A stretch of 64,000 bases of DNA from Arachidicoccus rhizosphaerae (GCF_900107765.1 NZ_FNQY01000018.1:26375-90374), one strand, 5' to 3'; positions 7,939-16,670 are shown, counted from the stretch's first letter. Translations and numbers: made by a program. Notes: generated by a model from the letters alone, not told the origin.

Positions 7939-8704
7939 AGATGAACCCAGGGCGGCGAGTTCGCTGGAAAAAATAATTATGCAGTTAAGGCCGGAGGCAC
8001 AATTGCTGGGTAAATGCCAGTCGGTCTCGGCCTCGGTCAAACTGCTCCGTCAGGATATTGAACCGGAACTTATTTTTATGGATATTCAACTGGCTGACGG
8101 ACTGTCTTTTGAAATTTTTAAACAGGTGGACATACAGGCACCTGTTATTTTTTGTACGGCTTTTGATGAGTATTCCATTGAAGCCTTCAAGAAAAACGGA
8201 ATCGATTATATCCTTAAACCCTTCTCTGAAACAGATATCGCCCAGGCGCTGGAAAAAGTAGAAAGACTGGGGCAGTTCTACCGCTCAAAGGATAGCGGCT
8301 CTCAGTCTTCGCAGGTGCTGCCGGATTTGAATGAACTGGTGGCAAGGCTGTCAACACCATCTGGTAAGACCAGCTTTTTAGTGTTTCAACAGCAGAAATA
8401 TATGACCATTCCGACTGTGGATATCGCTTATTTCTTTGTACAGCATAATGCCACCTGTATTGTCTGCTACGATCAGAAGGTCTATGTGCTGAGTCAGTCC
8501 CTGGATCAGATTGCCTCAGAGGTTTCGGAACGGGAATTTTTCAGGGCCAACAGGCAGTATCTGGTGGCCTTTAAAGCCATCAAGGAAGTGGAACCTTTTT
8601 TTATGCGCAAGTTGTATGTAAAACTGGTGATTGAAACCAAGGAAAAGATCCTGGTCAATAAAGAAAAGGCGCCTAGGCTGCTGGCATGGCTGGAAAATAG
8701 ATAG
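7919..8704 (+). CDS. LytTR-family response regulator
   Basis: 261 residues: a receiver domain (about 1-120) with acidic pocket EDE near 7-9, phospho-acceptor Asp55 in LIFMDIQLAD, the Thr in FCTAFDEY and the Lys in YILKPFSE; then a LytTR DNA-binding domain (about 155-258; FFRANRQYLVAFKAIKEVE, KLYVKLVIETKEKILVNKEKA). It overlaps the kinase gene, so translation is probably coupled. LytTR domains bind two 9-bp direct repeats about 12 bp apart, and such repeats occur at three promoters within 4.5 kb. It is inferred to activate its own operon and the DUF1223-ohr and DoxX-hydrolase units. Confidence 0.93.
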   Translation: MKILIIEDEPRAASSLEKIIMQLRPEAQLLGKCQSVSASVKLLRQDIEPELIFMDIQLADGLSFEIFKQVDIQAPVIFCTAFDEYSIEAFKKNGIDYILKPFSETDIAQALEKVERLGQFYRSKDSGSQSSQVLPDLNELVARLSTPSGKTSFLVFQQQKYMTIPTVDIAYFFVQHNATCIVCYDQKVYVLSQSLDQIASEVSEREFFRANRQYLVAFKAIKEVEPFFMRKLYVKLVIETKEKILVNKEKAPRLLAWLENR

Positions 8705-8748
8705 GGGGGCACCGTTTTTCCGGGAAGCAGTGAACAAAAATAAAACAC

Positions 8749-8792
8749 AAAAAGAAGCTGCAGTTAAAACCTAGTAACCGCAGCTTCTTTTT
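8749..8792. terminator. Bidirectional intrinsic terminator
   Basis: AAAAAGAAGCTGC (8749-8761) pairs with GCAGCTTCTTTTT (8780-8792) around an 18-nt loop. The A and T runs make it work both ways, between the response regulator and the convergent hydrolase gene. Confidence 0.85.
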
Positions 8793-8813
8793 GCTGTATC
8801 TTTTTATGATTTT

Positions 8814-9851
8814 TTATTCTGCCAGATGTGCCGCCTGGATAATGGCTGCTGCAAATGCTGCAGGGGCTTCCTTGGGCAGATCATGGCCTATGCCCCCCTG
8901 GATGGTGTGATGGTCATATTTGCCCGTGAATTTATTTCTGTAAGCTGCAGGCTGTGGATGAGGCGCACCGTTGGCATCACCTTCCAAAGTGACCGTTGGT
9001 ACAGTAATATCAGGTAAGGCGTTTATTTTAGCTTCCATTTGACGATAGCATGGATCTGCTGCTGTCAGTTGTAAACGGTACCTGTAATTATGGATGGTAA
9101 TAGCGACATGATCGGGATTATCCAGCGCTTTAGCTTCCTTGTCAAAGGTCGCCTGACTAAAATGCCAGTCCGGGGAGGCTAGCTGCCAGATCAGTTTTGC
9201 AAAATCATGAGTATTTTCTTTGTAACCCTGTTCACCTCTTTGAGTGGCAAAATAAAACTGGTACCACCAGGCCAGTTCAGCCTTGGGCGGCAAAGGGGTG
9301 CTGCTGCTCTTTGGATCACCGATCAGATACCCGCTTACCGCTACCAGCGCTGTGCATCTTTCAGGATAAAGGGCTGCTATAATGTCCGCTGTCCTCGCAC
9401 CCCAGTCAAAGCCACCTAAAATGGCTTTTTTAATATGCAGGGCGTCCATAAAATCCAGCAGATCCTGTGCCAGCGCAGCGGGTTCCCCGCTTCTGGTGGT
9501 GGTATCAGATAAAAAGGTGGTGGATCCAAAGCCTCTGGCATAGGGGACATAGACCCGGTAACCTTTGGCTGCCAGCATCCTGCTGCTCTCTTTATAGCTT
9601 TCAATGCCGTAGGGCCAGCCGTGCAGTAAAATTACGGGCTGCCCATTTTGAGGCCCGTAGACAGCGTATCCTACCTCTAATTTGCCGGCTTTGATCTGAA
9701 GGGTACTGTCCTGGTTAACCTGAGATAGCTGACGGGCAAAGCCAGGGTGCGAGGCGGTGATGCCAAGGATTGTAAAAAACAGCGTAAGTATAAAAGTCAC
9801 TGTTGTATGGCAGGCATTACCCAGGCTGTTTAATTGATTATTTGTGTTCAT
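8814..9851 (-). CDS. Secreted epoxide-hydrolase-like alpha/beta hydrolase
   Basis: 345 residues with a signal segment near 18-40. The alpha/beta-hydrolase core shows the HGWP oxyanion motif (77-80) and a nucleophile elbow GGFDWGARTAD whose nucleophile is Asp149 rather than Ser. That is the layout of epoxide hydrolases and haloalkane dehalogenases. The catalytic His lies in GIGHDLPKEAP. The substrate is unknown. It is the second gene of a unit with the DoxX protein (46-bp gap) whose promoter carries LytTR-type site 3. Export to the periplasm and a place beside peroxide defence genes suggest removal of reactive electrophiles (inference). Confidence 0.85.
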   Translation of the reverse strand: MNTNNQLNSLGNACHTTVTFILTLFFTILGITASHPGFARQLSQVNQDSTLQIKAGKLEVGYAVYGPQNGQPVILLHGWPYGIESYKESSRMLAAKGYRVYVPYARGFGSTTFLSDTTTRSGEPAALAQDLLDFMDALHIKKAILGGFDWGARTADIIAALYPERCTALVAVSGYLIGDPKSSSTPLPPKAELAWWYQFYFATQRGEQGYKENTHDFAKLIWQLASPDWHFSQATFDKEAKALDNPDHVAITIHNYRYRLQLTAADPCYRQMEAKINALPDITVPTVTLEGDANGAPHPQPAAYRNKFTGKYDHHTIQGGIGHDLPKEAPAAFAAAIIQAAHLAE

Positions 9852-9897
9852 GGTTATAATATTTTGAATGGTTGAATGATGATGAATCCGGATGGAG

Positions 9898-10320
9898 TTA
9901 GGATACTTTTTTTGAATAGCCTTTGGAGATGATTAGTGGCTGATGGTGCCACACAGGGTACAGTTTCCTGAACTGCCAGTAGGTAATGCTTATGATGGTA
10001 AAAGCGATCATGGCATCAATGGTGGCCGCAAACCCAAGAACGGCCATTTTGGAGAAGAAGGCAAAAAGGATATCAAAAAAGATTCCGGCAAAGACCCATT
10101 CTTTTAACCTAAGCAGTCTGTTGGGGATTAACAGTACGACGATGCCGGATAATTTAGCGATGCCCAATAAGTAGATAAAATGAGGGGGATAGCCCAGTTT
10201 AACCGTGATGTCCCAGACAAGGGGATTTTTAGTCAGTTCACAAATGCCGCTGGTGCCAAACCATAAGGAGATCAGAATGACTCCTGTGTAAAAAGTGATT
10301 TTTGAGATTTTGTTGTTCAT
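9898..10320 (-). CDS. DoxX-like membrane protein
   Basis: 140 residues with four predicted membrane helices (about 8-27, 46-63, 72-92, 97-116) and the DoxX-like pattern LIFGTSGICELT then KLGYPPHFIYLLGIAKLSGIVVLL... read as two separate segments. The molecular role of most DoxX-like proteins is not known; some are linked to redox stress and thiol status. First gene of the unit with the secreted hydrolase. The promoter region at 10382-10458 carries a LytTR-type repeat pair. Confidence 0.8.
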   Translation of the reverse strand: MNNKISKITFYTGVILISLWFGTSGICELTKNPLVWDITVKLGYPPHFIYLLGIAKLSGIVVLLIPNRLLRLKEWVFAGIFFDILFAFFSKMAVLGFAATIDAMIAFTIISITYWQFRKLYPVWHHQPLIISKGYSKKVS

Positions 10321-10381
10321 GATCTTAAAGTTTAAAAAATTGAAAATTGTTGTAGTGTTGTCTCATCTTTGTTTGCTGACA

Positions 10382-10458
10382 CAAAGTTGTTGCAAGAGCC
10401 AGGTTTTTCATAGGGCGGATGGCTCTAAACGGACAAAGAAGTGCCTGAACCGGACAAG
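10382..10458 (-). promoter_or_regulatory. LytTR-type direct repeats plus promoter of the DoxX-hydrolase unit (site 3)
   Basis: On the minus strand, TCCGGTTCA (10454-10446) and TCCGTTTAG (10433-10425) repeat with a 21-bp period. A -7-like box CAACTTTG (10389-10382) starts 44 bp after the second repeat. It deviates from TAnnTTTG only in the first base. Repeat sequence, period and distance equal those of sites 1 and 2. Confidence 0.7.
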
Positions 10459-10970
10459 CGGCAGGATATACATTGCTATGGAGATAATAAGCCGGCGCGG
10501 TGTTTGTTTACCCTTGGTATGGATACCCTATTGATACGCAGGTAGTGATACGGCTCCCTCTGCCAGCAGGATACCGGTGGAAAGGTATATCAGGTTATGG
10601 AGGGATTAAATACTAGCAGGAGACTGGCGTTAAATGGGAGGCTGATGGCCGTATACCTTTTTCGAAGCTATGCAGTTGTTCAAATGGCTGGGATGAGTCG
10701 GCAATAACAGGGCCAGCAGATATACGGATTTTTTAGCAATCCCAGATGGTGGAGCTTGTGGTATGATGGTGCTTTGATGCTAATGAGCGAGTCTGAACCA
10801 TCGGTATTTATAATAACTGCGTATCATTAGCCTTATTTGTTATTTGACTAAGGATACGCAGTTACCTGATGGGGTGGACGATTCCTGTTCACCCGATGTA
10901 TGCCCTAACGTAACAGTTGAAGGGACAGGTGCTGCCCTTTGTCAGGCACCTCATTTTTTCTATTTGTTTG
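10459..10970. other. Intergenic stretch with inverted GATACGCAG repeats; no gene seen
   Basis: No convincing reading frame. TAACTGCGTATC (10814-10825) and GATACGCAGTTA (10853-10864) are perfect 12-bp inverted arms with a 27-bp centre, and a third copy GATACGCAGGTA sits at 10533-10544. Near 10927-10956 a weak stem (AGGTGC/GCACCT) precedes a T run on the plus strand, although no plus-strand gene lies before it. A regulator site or small RNA is possible but unproven. Confidence 0.4.
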
Positions 10971-11927
10971 TTACACATGCAATCCGCCACCCAGCACCGG
11001 GACAATGGACTTTTTGGCATTGCTGCGCAGCTTGGTCGGGATGCTGTCCAGTACCGCATGTTTGATGGCACCTACCAGTTTTCTTTTGACAAAATCCCGG
11101 TGGGTGACAATGCCCACCTCTCTGACCGGCGCCGGAGATTTAAACATCCTGAGTCTTTCCTTCTGGTCGGCCGTCAGACTGTAGGTGGCCAGCTCAGGTA
11201 AAATAGTAATGCCTTCACCGGCATCTACCATTCTGCGAAGGGTTTCCAGGCTTCCCGCCTCATACTCAAAGTGCGGTCCGGCAACACTGCGCTTTCTTAG
11301 TTCGCACAGGTTAATGATTTGAGAGCGAAAACAGTGTCCTTCTTCCAGTAATAACAGATCATTGGGGTCTATATCCGCCGATAAAATAAAATGCTTTCTA
11401 AGTAGTTTATTCTTGCCGGAGGAATAAACCATGAGTTCCTCGTAAAACAGCGGATCCTCTTTGATTCCTTTTTCATGCAGGGGCGTTACCAAGATACCCA
11501 TATCGATCTGTCCTTCTCTGAGTTTTTTTATCAAATGCTCTGTAGTAAGCTCGATAATGGTCAGCTTTACCTGCGGGAATTTCTTGGTAAATACCGGAAC
11601 AAATAAGGGCAGTAAATAGGGGGCAAGGGTCGGGATCACGGCTACTTTAATTTCTCCCGATACCAGGTCTTTTTTCTCCTGGATCATTTCTGTCAGCACG
11701 TCCTTTTCCGCCAGGATCCTTCTGGCCTGTTCAATAATTTCTTCTCCGGCAACGGTAGGGACAACCGGCTGCTTACTGCGGTCAAATATTTTGACCGCCA
11801 GTTCTTCTTCCAGTTTCTGTATCTGCATACTGAGGGTGGGCTGTGTAATATGACAGCTTTGCGCAGCATCCGCAAAATGACGATAGGCATTAACGGCAAC
11901 GATATATTCTAATTGGGTAAAGGTCAT
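10971..11927 (-). CDS. oxyR: OxyR, peroxide-sensing LysR-type regulator
   Basis: 318 residues. The LysR helix-turn-helix fills about residues 1-60 (FTQLEYIVAVN, ITQPTLSMQIQKLEEEL). The effector domain carries GHCFRSQIINLC, with cysteines at exactly 199 and 208, the same numbering and spacing as the peroxide-reactive pair of E. coli OxyR. Hydrogen peroxide is expected to form the 199-208 disulfide and switch on target genes. A catalase gene lies 3 kb away with an OxyR-like box in its promoter. The gene has its own -7 box and also follows the receptor gene by 56 bp. Confidence 0.92.
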   Translation of the reverse strand: MTFTQLEYIVAVNAYRHFADAAQSCHITQPTLSMQIQKLEEELAVKIFDRSKQPVVPTVAGEEIIEQARRILAEKDVLTEMIQEKKDLVSGEIKVAVIPTLAPYLLPLFVPVFTKKFPQVKLTIIELTTEHLIKKLREGQIDMGILVTPLHEKGIKEDPLFYEELMVYSSGKNKLLRKHFILSADIDPNDLLLLEEGHCFRSQIINLCELRKRSVAGPHFEYEAGSLETLRRMVDAGEGITILPELATYSLTADQKERLRMFKSPAPVREVGIVTHRDFVKRKLVGAIKHAVLDSIPTKLRSNAKKSIVPVLGGGLHV

Positions 11928-11951
11928 GATTGTTATAATCTATTAAGTGAA

Positions 11952-11959
11952 CAAAGTTA
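11952..11959 (-). promoter_or_regulatory. -7 box of oxyR
   Basis: TAACTTTG on the minus strand, 24 bp before the oxyR start codon and within the short gap after the receptor gene. oxyR can therefore be transcribed on its own. Confidence 0.6.
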
Positions 11960-11983
11960 TTCAATTATATTGATATTTATGGC

Positions 11984-14380
11984 TTACAGACGGCTTTGTA
12001 TTTCTTCGCTGGAGCTCTCTATCTTTTTGGTTTTAAAGGATTTACCTTTCATGAAATTGTATGTTAAAGATAATTTAAACATTCGGCTTTGTCTGGCCTG
12101 TCTAAGGAAAATCTCATTATCATCGTATTTGATCGTCCCTGTAATATTGCGGCCCAGGAAGAGGTCCGTTAAGCCGGCTCTGATTTTTAAATTGCCATCC
12201 ATTAGCTTTTTTTCCACTCCTATATCCACCTTGGAGATATTGCCGACAAAAATATTGCCTTCAATGGCGTGGTTTAAATAAAAGGCGCTCAGATTGGCGC
12301 TCCACGTTGTACTGATTTTAAAATCCTGAGCGGTTTGCAGATAGACTAAGGGTTGCTTGATGGCAAAACCGGCAGTTTTAATATCTTCATAACGGTACTG
12401 CAGGGTGTTATTGGTTTTCCACCATTTTGTAATCTGTAAGGGAATGCTTAAAGTAGCGCTATATCTTTTGGTAGAGCCATTGTTGCCACGGGTGATTTCC
12501 ACAAGGGCGGTATCCTGACTCATATGTGTAATCTGAGAAATCTCATCCTTGAAATCACTGTAAGCGATGGATAAATTGTATTTATTGGCAAGGGTGAGCC
12601 CTATCTCATAATTGTCAGAGAACTGCGGTTTCAGATTTGGATTGCCCGTTTCAATGGTATAATTATCCAGATAGGAAATATATGGGTTCAGGTCATTATA
12701 ATAAGGCCTTTGAATCCTCTTATTATATGACAGGCTTAAATAGTTGCTGCCTTTTTCATTTAAGTCCCTTTTGACAAATACCGTCGGAAACAGATTAAAA
12801 TAACTGTTTTCATTGACGCTGTTTTGTTCAGCCGCCAGCGTAGCGCTGGTCTTTGTGTTTTCCCCTCTTACTCCTAATTGAATCTCCGTATTGAATACTT
12901 TAGCCTCCAGCGTTATAAAGCCTGCCAGAATATGTTCTCTGTAGTGATACTGATAATAAAGAGAAGGGTCTGCGGTCCAGTTGTCATCCAGTATACGGGT
13001 AAAATTATTGATGTGGTCAATTTCAGTGCCGGTGTATTTACCACCAAAATGAAGCTTGGTGGTAGGGCTGAATACCTGCATATATTTAATATCCGCTGTC
13101 AGTATTTTGTCCCGGTTGGGCATCCCGTATCTGAAGCTGCTGTCTCTTGTGGCCATGCCACTGGCATCATAGTCCTGGCTGATGGCAAGGCTGGAGCTAT
13201 TATCATGGGTCATGGTATAATCCGCCTTAATCTCCAGTTGGGAACCGGACGTGTCGGTGTCTAAATGGTAATTAAAGGTGAAGTTGTGCAGATTACGGGC
13301 GTTCTGATCCGTAAAATGTCCGTCAGAGCTATAGTTGTCAGCTGGCAAGGCTGGATAATTGATATCGCTGGTAGAATGCGTTACACTGCTGGAATGGTTA
13401 AATGATCCGTTATACCCCAGGGCAAGATACTGGCCTGCACTCAGATCATAGGTGGCGCCCAGTCTTACATTATGTCCGTTATAGCGGTTAATAATCAGAT
13501 TGGAGGCCGCATATAATCCGTCATTGGGGAAATTTCTGCTTTGATGGATATCATTAAAGGCTTTTTGCTGATAGTGGCTGTAATTACCGGTAAGGGTCAG
13601 TTTATTATTATGGTAGTTCATCTGAAGCCCCTGGTCATTACCCGGATACCGACCGATGGAATAACCGGCGCTGAGATTCCCGGTGAGGCCTGCCGTACGT
13701 TGTTTTTTCAGGATAATATTGATGATGCCGCCGGTGCCTTCCGCATCATACTCCGCTGATGGATGGGCAATGATTTCAATGGACTGAATATCAGACGCAC
13801 GTAAATTGTTCAGATAGGAAGTCAGGTCATCTCCACTGAGTTGTAAGAGTACGCCGTTGACCATCACCCGGACTCCGGAATTGCCGTTAATGGAAATGCT
13901 GCCGCTACGGTCCACAAATAAGCCGGGAGCCATTTCCATCACTTCCATAGAGTTTTTGCCGGCCACCAGCGCATTGTCCTGAACATTCATGACAACGCGG
14001 TCAATTTTACGGGTAACCAAAGGAACAGTGGCTTTGACCGTCACCGTTTCCAATTGCTCTGTTTTTTTATATAAAGTAATATGCAGGGCGGAGTCGCTGA
14101 TTTCTACCCACTCTTTGGTAGGGGTATAACTGGCTCCGGTCGCAATTAAGTAATAGCGGTTGCCCACAGGCAGATCCATCACGAAGGAACCGTCTTCCGC
14201 AGAAATTCTTTCTGCAACTGCCTTGCTGGCCGTATCGGTTGGCATAAAACGAAGGGTGGCAAAAGGTACTGCCTGGCCGTTTTCATCGGTGACATATCCT
14301 AAGAGTTTTGCAGCGGACTGTTGCGCAAAACTTTTAAAGCAGGCAACGGTTATTAAAAGAAGAATTAAATACTTTTTCAT
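11984..14380 (-). CDS. TonB-dependent-receptor-like outer-membrane beta-barrel protein
   Basis: 798 residues. A signal peptide (1-19, ending SFAQQ) is followed by a CarboxypepD-regulatory-like domain (about 25-110, LLGYVTDENGQAVPFATLRF), a plug-like domain (about 125-230, VRVMVNGVLLQLSG and AEYDAEGTGGIINIILKK) and a long beta-barrel with alternating aromatic strands to the end (KLSLTYNFMKGKSF). This matches the outer-membrane beta-barrel family close to TonB-dependent receptors in Bacteroidota. No TonB box is evident and no SusD partner is adjacent, so the cargo is unknown. It lies between catalase and oxyR, which suggests a metal or haem role (inference only). Confidence 0.88.
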   Translation of the reverse strand: MKKYLILLLITVACFKSFAQQSAAKLLGYVTDENGQAVPFATLRFMPTDTASKAVAERISAEDGSFVMDLPVGNRYYLIATGASYTPTKEWVEISDSALHITLYKKTEQLETVTVKATVPLVTRKIDRVVMNVQDNALVAGKNSMEVMEMAPGLFVDRSGSISINGNSGVRVMVNGVLLQLSGDDLTSYLNNLRASDIQSIEIIAHPSAEYDAEGTGGIINIILKKQRTAGLTGNLSAGYSIGRYPGNDQGLQMNYHNNKLTLTGNYSHYQQKAFNDIHQSRNFPNDGLYAASNLIINRYNGHNVRLGATYDLSAGQYLALGYNGSFNHSSSVTHSTSDINYPALPADNYSSDGHFTDQNARNLHNFTFNYHLDTDTSGSQLEIKADYTMTHDNSSSLAISQDYDASGMATRDSSFRYGMPNRDKILTADIKYMQVFSPTTKLHFGGKYTGTEIDHINNFTRILDDNWTADPSLYYQYHYREHILAGFITLEAKVFNTEIQLGVRGENTKTSATLAAEQNSVNENSYFNLFPTVFVKRDLNEKGSNYLSLSYNKRIQRPYYNDLNPYISYLDNYTIETGNPNLKPQFSDNYEIGLTLANKYNLSIAYSDFKDEISQITHMSQDTALVEITRGNNGSTKRYSATLSIPLQITKWWKTNNTLQYRYEDIKTAGFAIKQPLVYLQTAQDFKISTTWSANLSAFYLNHAIEGNIFVGNISKVDIGVEKKLMDGNLKIRAGLTDLFLGRNITGTIKYDDNEIFLRQARQSRMFKLSLTYNFMKGKSFKTKKIESSSEEIQSRL

Positions 14381-14408
14381 TGTAGTTTATTTAGTACTAT
14401 TAATACCA

Positions 14409-14447
14409 CAAAACTATGCATCTATTGGTACTATGCAATACATAGTA
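14409..14447 (-). promoter_or_regulatory. Promoter and operator-like dyad of the outer-membrane receptor gene
   Basis: The -7 box TAGTTTTG (14416-14409, minus) has a TTG at 14438-14436 exactly 19 bp upstream, a textbook Bacteroidota promoter. TACTATG (14429-14435) and CATAGTA (14441-14447) are perfect 7-bp inverted arms, and the -33 TTG falls in their 5-nt centre. A protein bound to this dyad would cover the -33 element, so repression is likely. Confidence 0.55.
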
Positions 14448-14719
14448 TTAGATTAATGATACATTTTTTAAATTGTATATTGTATTAATTTTATATTCAA
14501 TTAAATATATCGAATCAATAAAATGTTAAATCGAATGAAGAAATTTGTTTACATAGATATTCTTGATTATTCAAGTATGGAGAGGCCGCTGATAATGGGT
14601 GTATTTTGCCTGAAAAAGTCAGGGCCCGTCTGTGCTTAAAGGAAAATAACCCCGGCAAATGTCATGAGAGGCGGATAGGAACTGTTTGAAAGGGGATTTA
14701 ATTGATTTTATCTATATCT

Positions 14720-14807
14720 ATCTATTTGACTTATAATTGATATAGAAAATGTCTATGTAGTATCGATGCTATCAATAGTTAGTTATGGCCGCTTGTCTTT
14801 ACTTTTG
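14720..14807 (+). promoter_or_regulatory. OxyR-like box and -7 box of katA
   Basis: Four tetramers spaced by 7 bp read ATCT (14720), TTAT (14731), ATAG (14742) and CTAT (14753). Against the OxyR pattern ATAG-N7-CTAT-N7-ATAG-N7-CTAT this is 13 of 16, with the downstream half perfect. The -7 box TACTTTTG (14800-14807) lacks a -33 TTG, as expected for a promoter needing an activator. The 480-bp region 14381-14860 otherwise holds AT-rich sequence and no gene. Confidence 0.55.
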
Positions 14808-14860
14808 TCCAAGCAAATCATCGATATACATACATTTAAAAATTTTAAACTAAATAAATC

Positions 14861-16354
14861 ATGAACGAGAAAAAATTAACCAGCGCTTCGGGGATTCCCT
14901 ATACAGATCATGAGGATACCAAAGGAGTAGGCCCCAGAGGCCCCTTATTATTGGAAGACTTTATTTTACATGAGAAACTGGCTCATTTTAACAGAGAAAG
15001 GATCCCTGAGAGAATTGTACATGCCAAAGGATCTGGCGCCTTTGGCACTTTTACCGTCACCCATGATATTACAAAATATACCAAGGCAAAGCTGTTTAGT
15101 GAGGTGGGTAAGCAAACCAGAATTTTATTTCGTTTTTCCACGGTGGCCGGCGAGCGTGGCAGCGCAGATACGGAAAGAGATCCCAGAGGTTTTGCCATGA
15201 AATACTATACGGAGGACGGCAACTGGGACCTGGTGGGCAACAACACCCCCATCTTCTTTATTAAGGATGCCAAGAAATTCCCGGATTTTATTCATACACA
15301 AAAAAGAGACCCTTTTACCAACTGCAAAAGTGCAACCGCTGTTTGGGATTTCTGGAGCCTGTGCCCGGAGAGTCTGCACCAGGTTTTATTTGTGATGTCA
15401 GACAGAGGCACTCCTGTGGGATACCGACATATGCATGGATATGGCAGCCATACTTTTTCCTTGATAAATAATGAGAACGAGAAAGTTTGGGTCAAATTCC
15501 ATCTGCGCACCGAACAGGGAATTAAAAACTTTACCGGTGCTGAGGCTAATCAAATGAAAAGCGTGGATAGTGATTTTGCCCAGCGGGATTTACTGGAAGC
15601 GATTGAAAAAGGCGCCTTCCCCAGATGGAAGATGTATATTCAGGTAATGACTTTAGAAGAAGCCAAAACGCATCCGTTTAACCCCTTTGATGTTACCAAG
15701 ACCTGGTCTCAACAAGCGTTTCCTTTAATTGAAGTCGGTGTTGCGGAACTCAATGAAAACGCAGACAATTATTTTGCCCAGATAGAGCAGGCTGCATTTG
15801 CGCCCGCACATATTGTGGATGGCATTGGATTTTCTCCGGATAAAATGCTCCAAGGACGCATATTAGGTTATACCGATGCTCAGCGCTACCGCCTGGGTGC
15901 CAACTATGAACAGATCCCGGTCAACCGTTGCCCGTTTGCTGTCAATAATTATCAGCGTGATGGCCATATGCGTGTTGACGGTAATGGGGGCAGATCTGCT
16001 AATTATTATCCCAACAGTTTCAGCGATGTGCGTCCGGATATGTCATATGTCCGTCCGGCCGATCAACTGGACAGTAATGTTGCAGATTGGTTTGATCGCA
16101 ACGGTGAGGGAGAAAATGACCATTATTCTCAGCCCGGAATTTTCTTCAGAGAAGTACTGGATCAGACAGGCAAAGAACATTTAATTGAGAATATCACAAG
16201 CGCCATGTCGGGTATAAGTGGTCCCAAAAGAGAAGAGATTATCAATCGCCAGCTTTGTCATTTTTTCAGAGCCGACATTTCCCTTGGAATGGGCGTGGCT
16301 AAAGGCCTGGGTATGGATGTCGCTTCTTTAATGGATAAGATGCCCAGAGGATAA
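14861..16354 (+). CDS. katA: Haem catalase KatA (small-subunit, clade 3 type)
   Basis: 497 residues, the length of small-subunit catalases, which turn hydrogen peroxide into water and oxygen in the cytoplasm. Catalytic His54 is in RIVHAKGSGAFG, the partner Asn in GNNTP (127-128), and the haem-ligand Tyr337 in RILGYTDAQRYRLG. YRHMHGYGSHTFS is the conserved distal segment, and the C-terminus lacks the flavodoxin-like domain of large catalases. The promoter region carries an OxyR-like box and oxyR is nearby. A double hairpin terminator follows. Confidence 0.96.
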   Translation: MNEKKLTSASGIPYTDHEDTKGVGPRGPLLLEDFILHEKLAHFNRERIPERIVHAKGSGAFGTFTVTHDITKYTKAKLFSEVGKQTRILFRFSTVAGERGSADTERDPRGFAMKYYTEDGNWDLVGNNTPIFFIKDAKKFPDFIHTQKRDPFTNCKSATAVWDFWSLCPESLHQVLFVMSDRGTPVGYRHMHGYGSHTFSLINNENEKVWVKFHLRTEQGIKNFTGAEANQMKSVDSDFAQRDLLEAIEKGAFPRWKMYIQVMTLEEAKTHPFNPFDVTKTWSQQAFPLIEVGVAELNENADNYFAQIEQAAFAPAHIVDGIGFSPDKMLQGRILGYTDAQRYRLGANYEQIPVNRCPFAVNNYQRDGHMRVDGNGGRSANYYPNSFSDVRPDMSYVRPADQLDSNVADWFDRNGEGENDHYSQPGIFFREVLDQTGKEHLIENITSAMSGISGPKREEIINRQLCHFFRADISLGMGVAKGLGMDVASLMDKMPRG

Positions 16355-16399
16355 ATGATAGGTTCAGTCGGCAAATTTATTATAAATTGCTCATTTTTA

Positions 16400-16487
16400 G
16401 GGGATTAAAAATCCCCCGGGATCTAAAAACAAATGTCCCTGCCAGTGGCGCTTTTTTAAAGAAAAGCACCGCTCTGGCAGGGCATTT
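16400..16487 (+). terminator. Two hairpins after katA
   Basis: GGGGATT/AATCCCC (16400-16416) is a short stem. A longer imperfect one follows with CCCTGCCAG (16437-16445) and CTGGCAGGG (16474-16482), then TTTT. The second is the likely katA terminator. The rest of the gap to mutS is AT-rich and shows no gene. Confidence 0.7.
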
Positions 16488-16670
16488 TACGGTCGGGTAA
16501 AATATAGAATATTTGTAATTAGTTAGTTATAGATACTTTTATTTTAAATATATTGTAGCTCTTTTTAAAGACGCCCTTTGCAGGCTTTTATTAAAAGCGG
16601 CTGAACCCCCATGATTTCCACTTTTTATACACAATTTTAATGGGCAATTTTAATTTCCTGTCCGGACGCC

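Noticed and set aside
10295..10534. A 79-codon plus-strand frame across the DoxX promoter
   Set aside because: It overlaps the DoxX start and the LytTR-type site, and the translation has no protein-like pattern.
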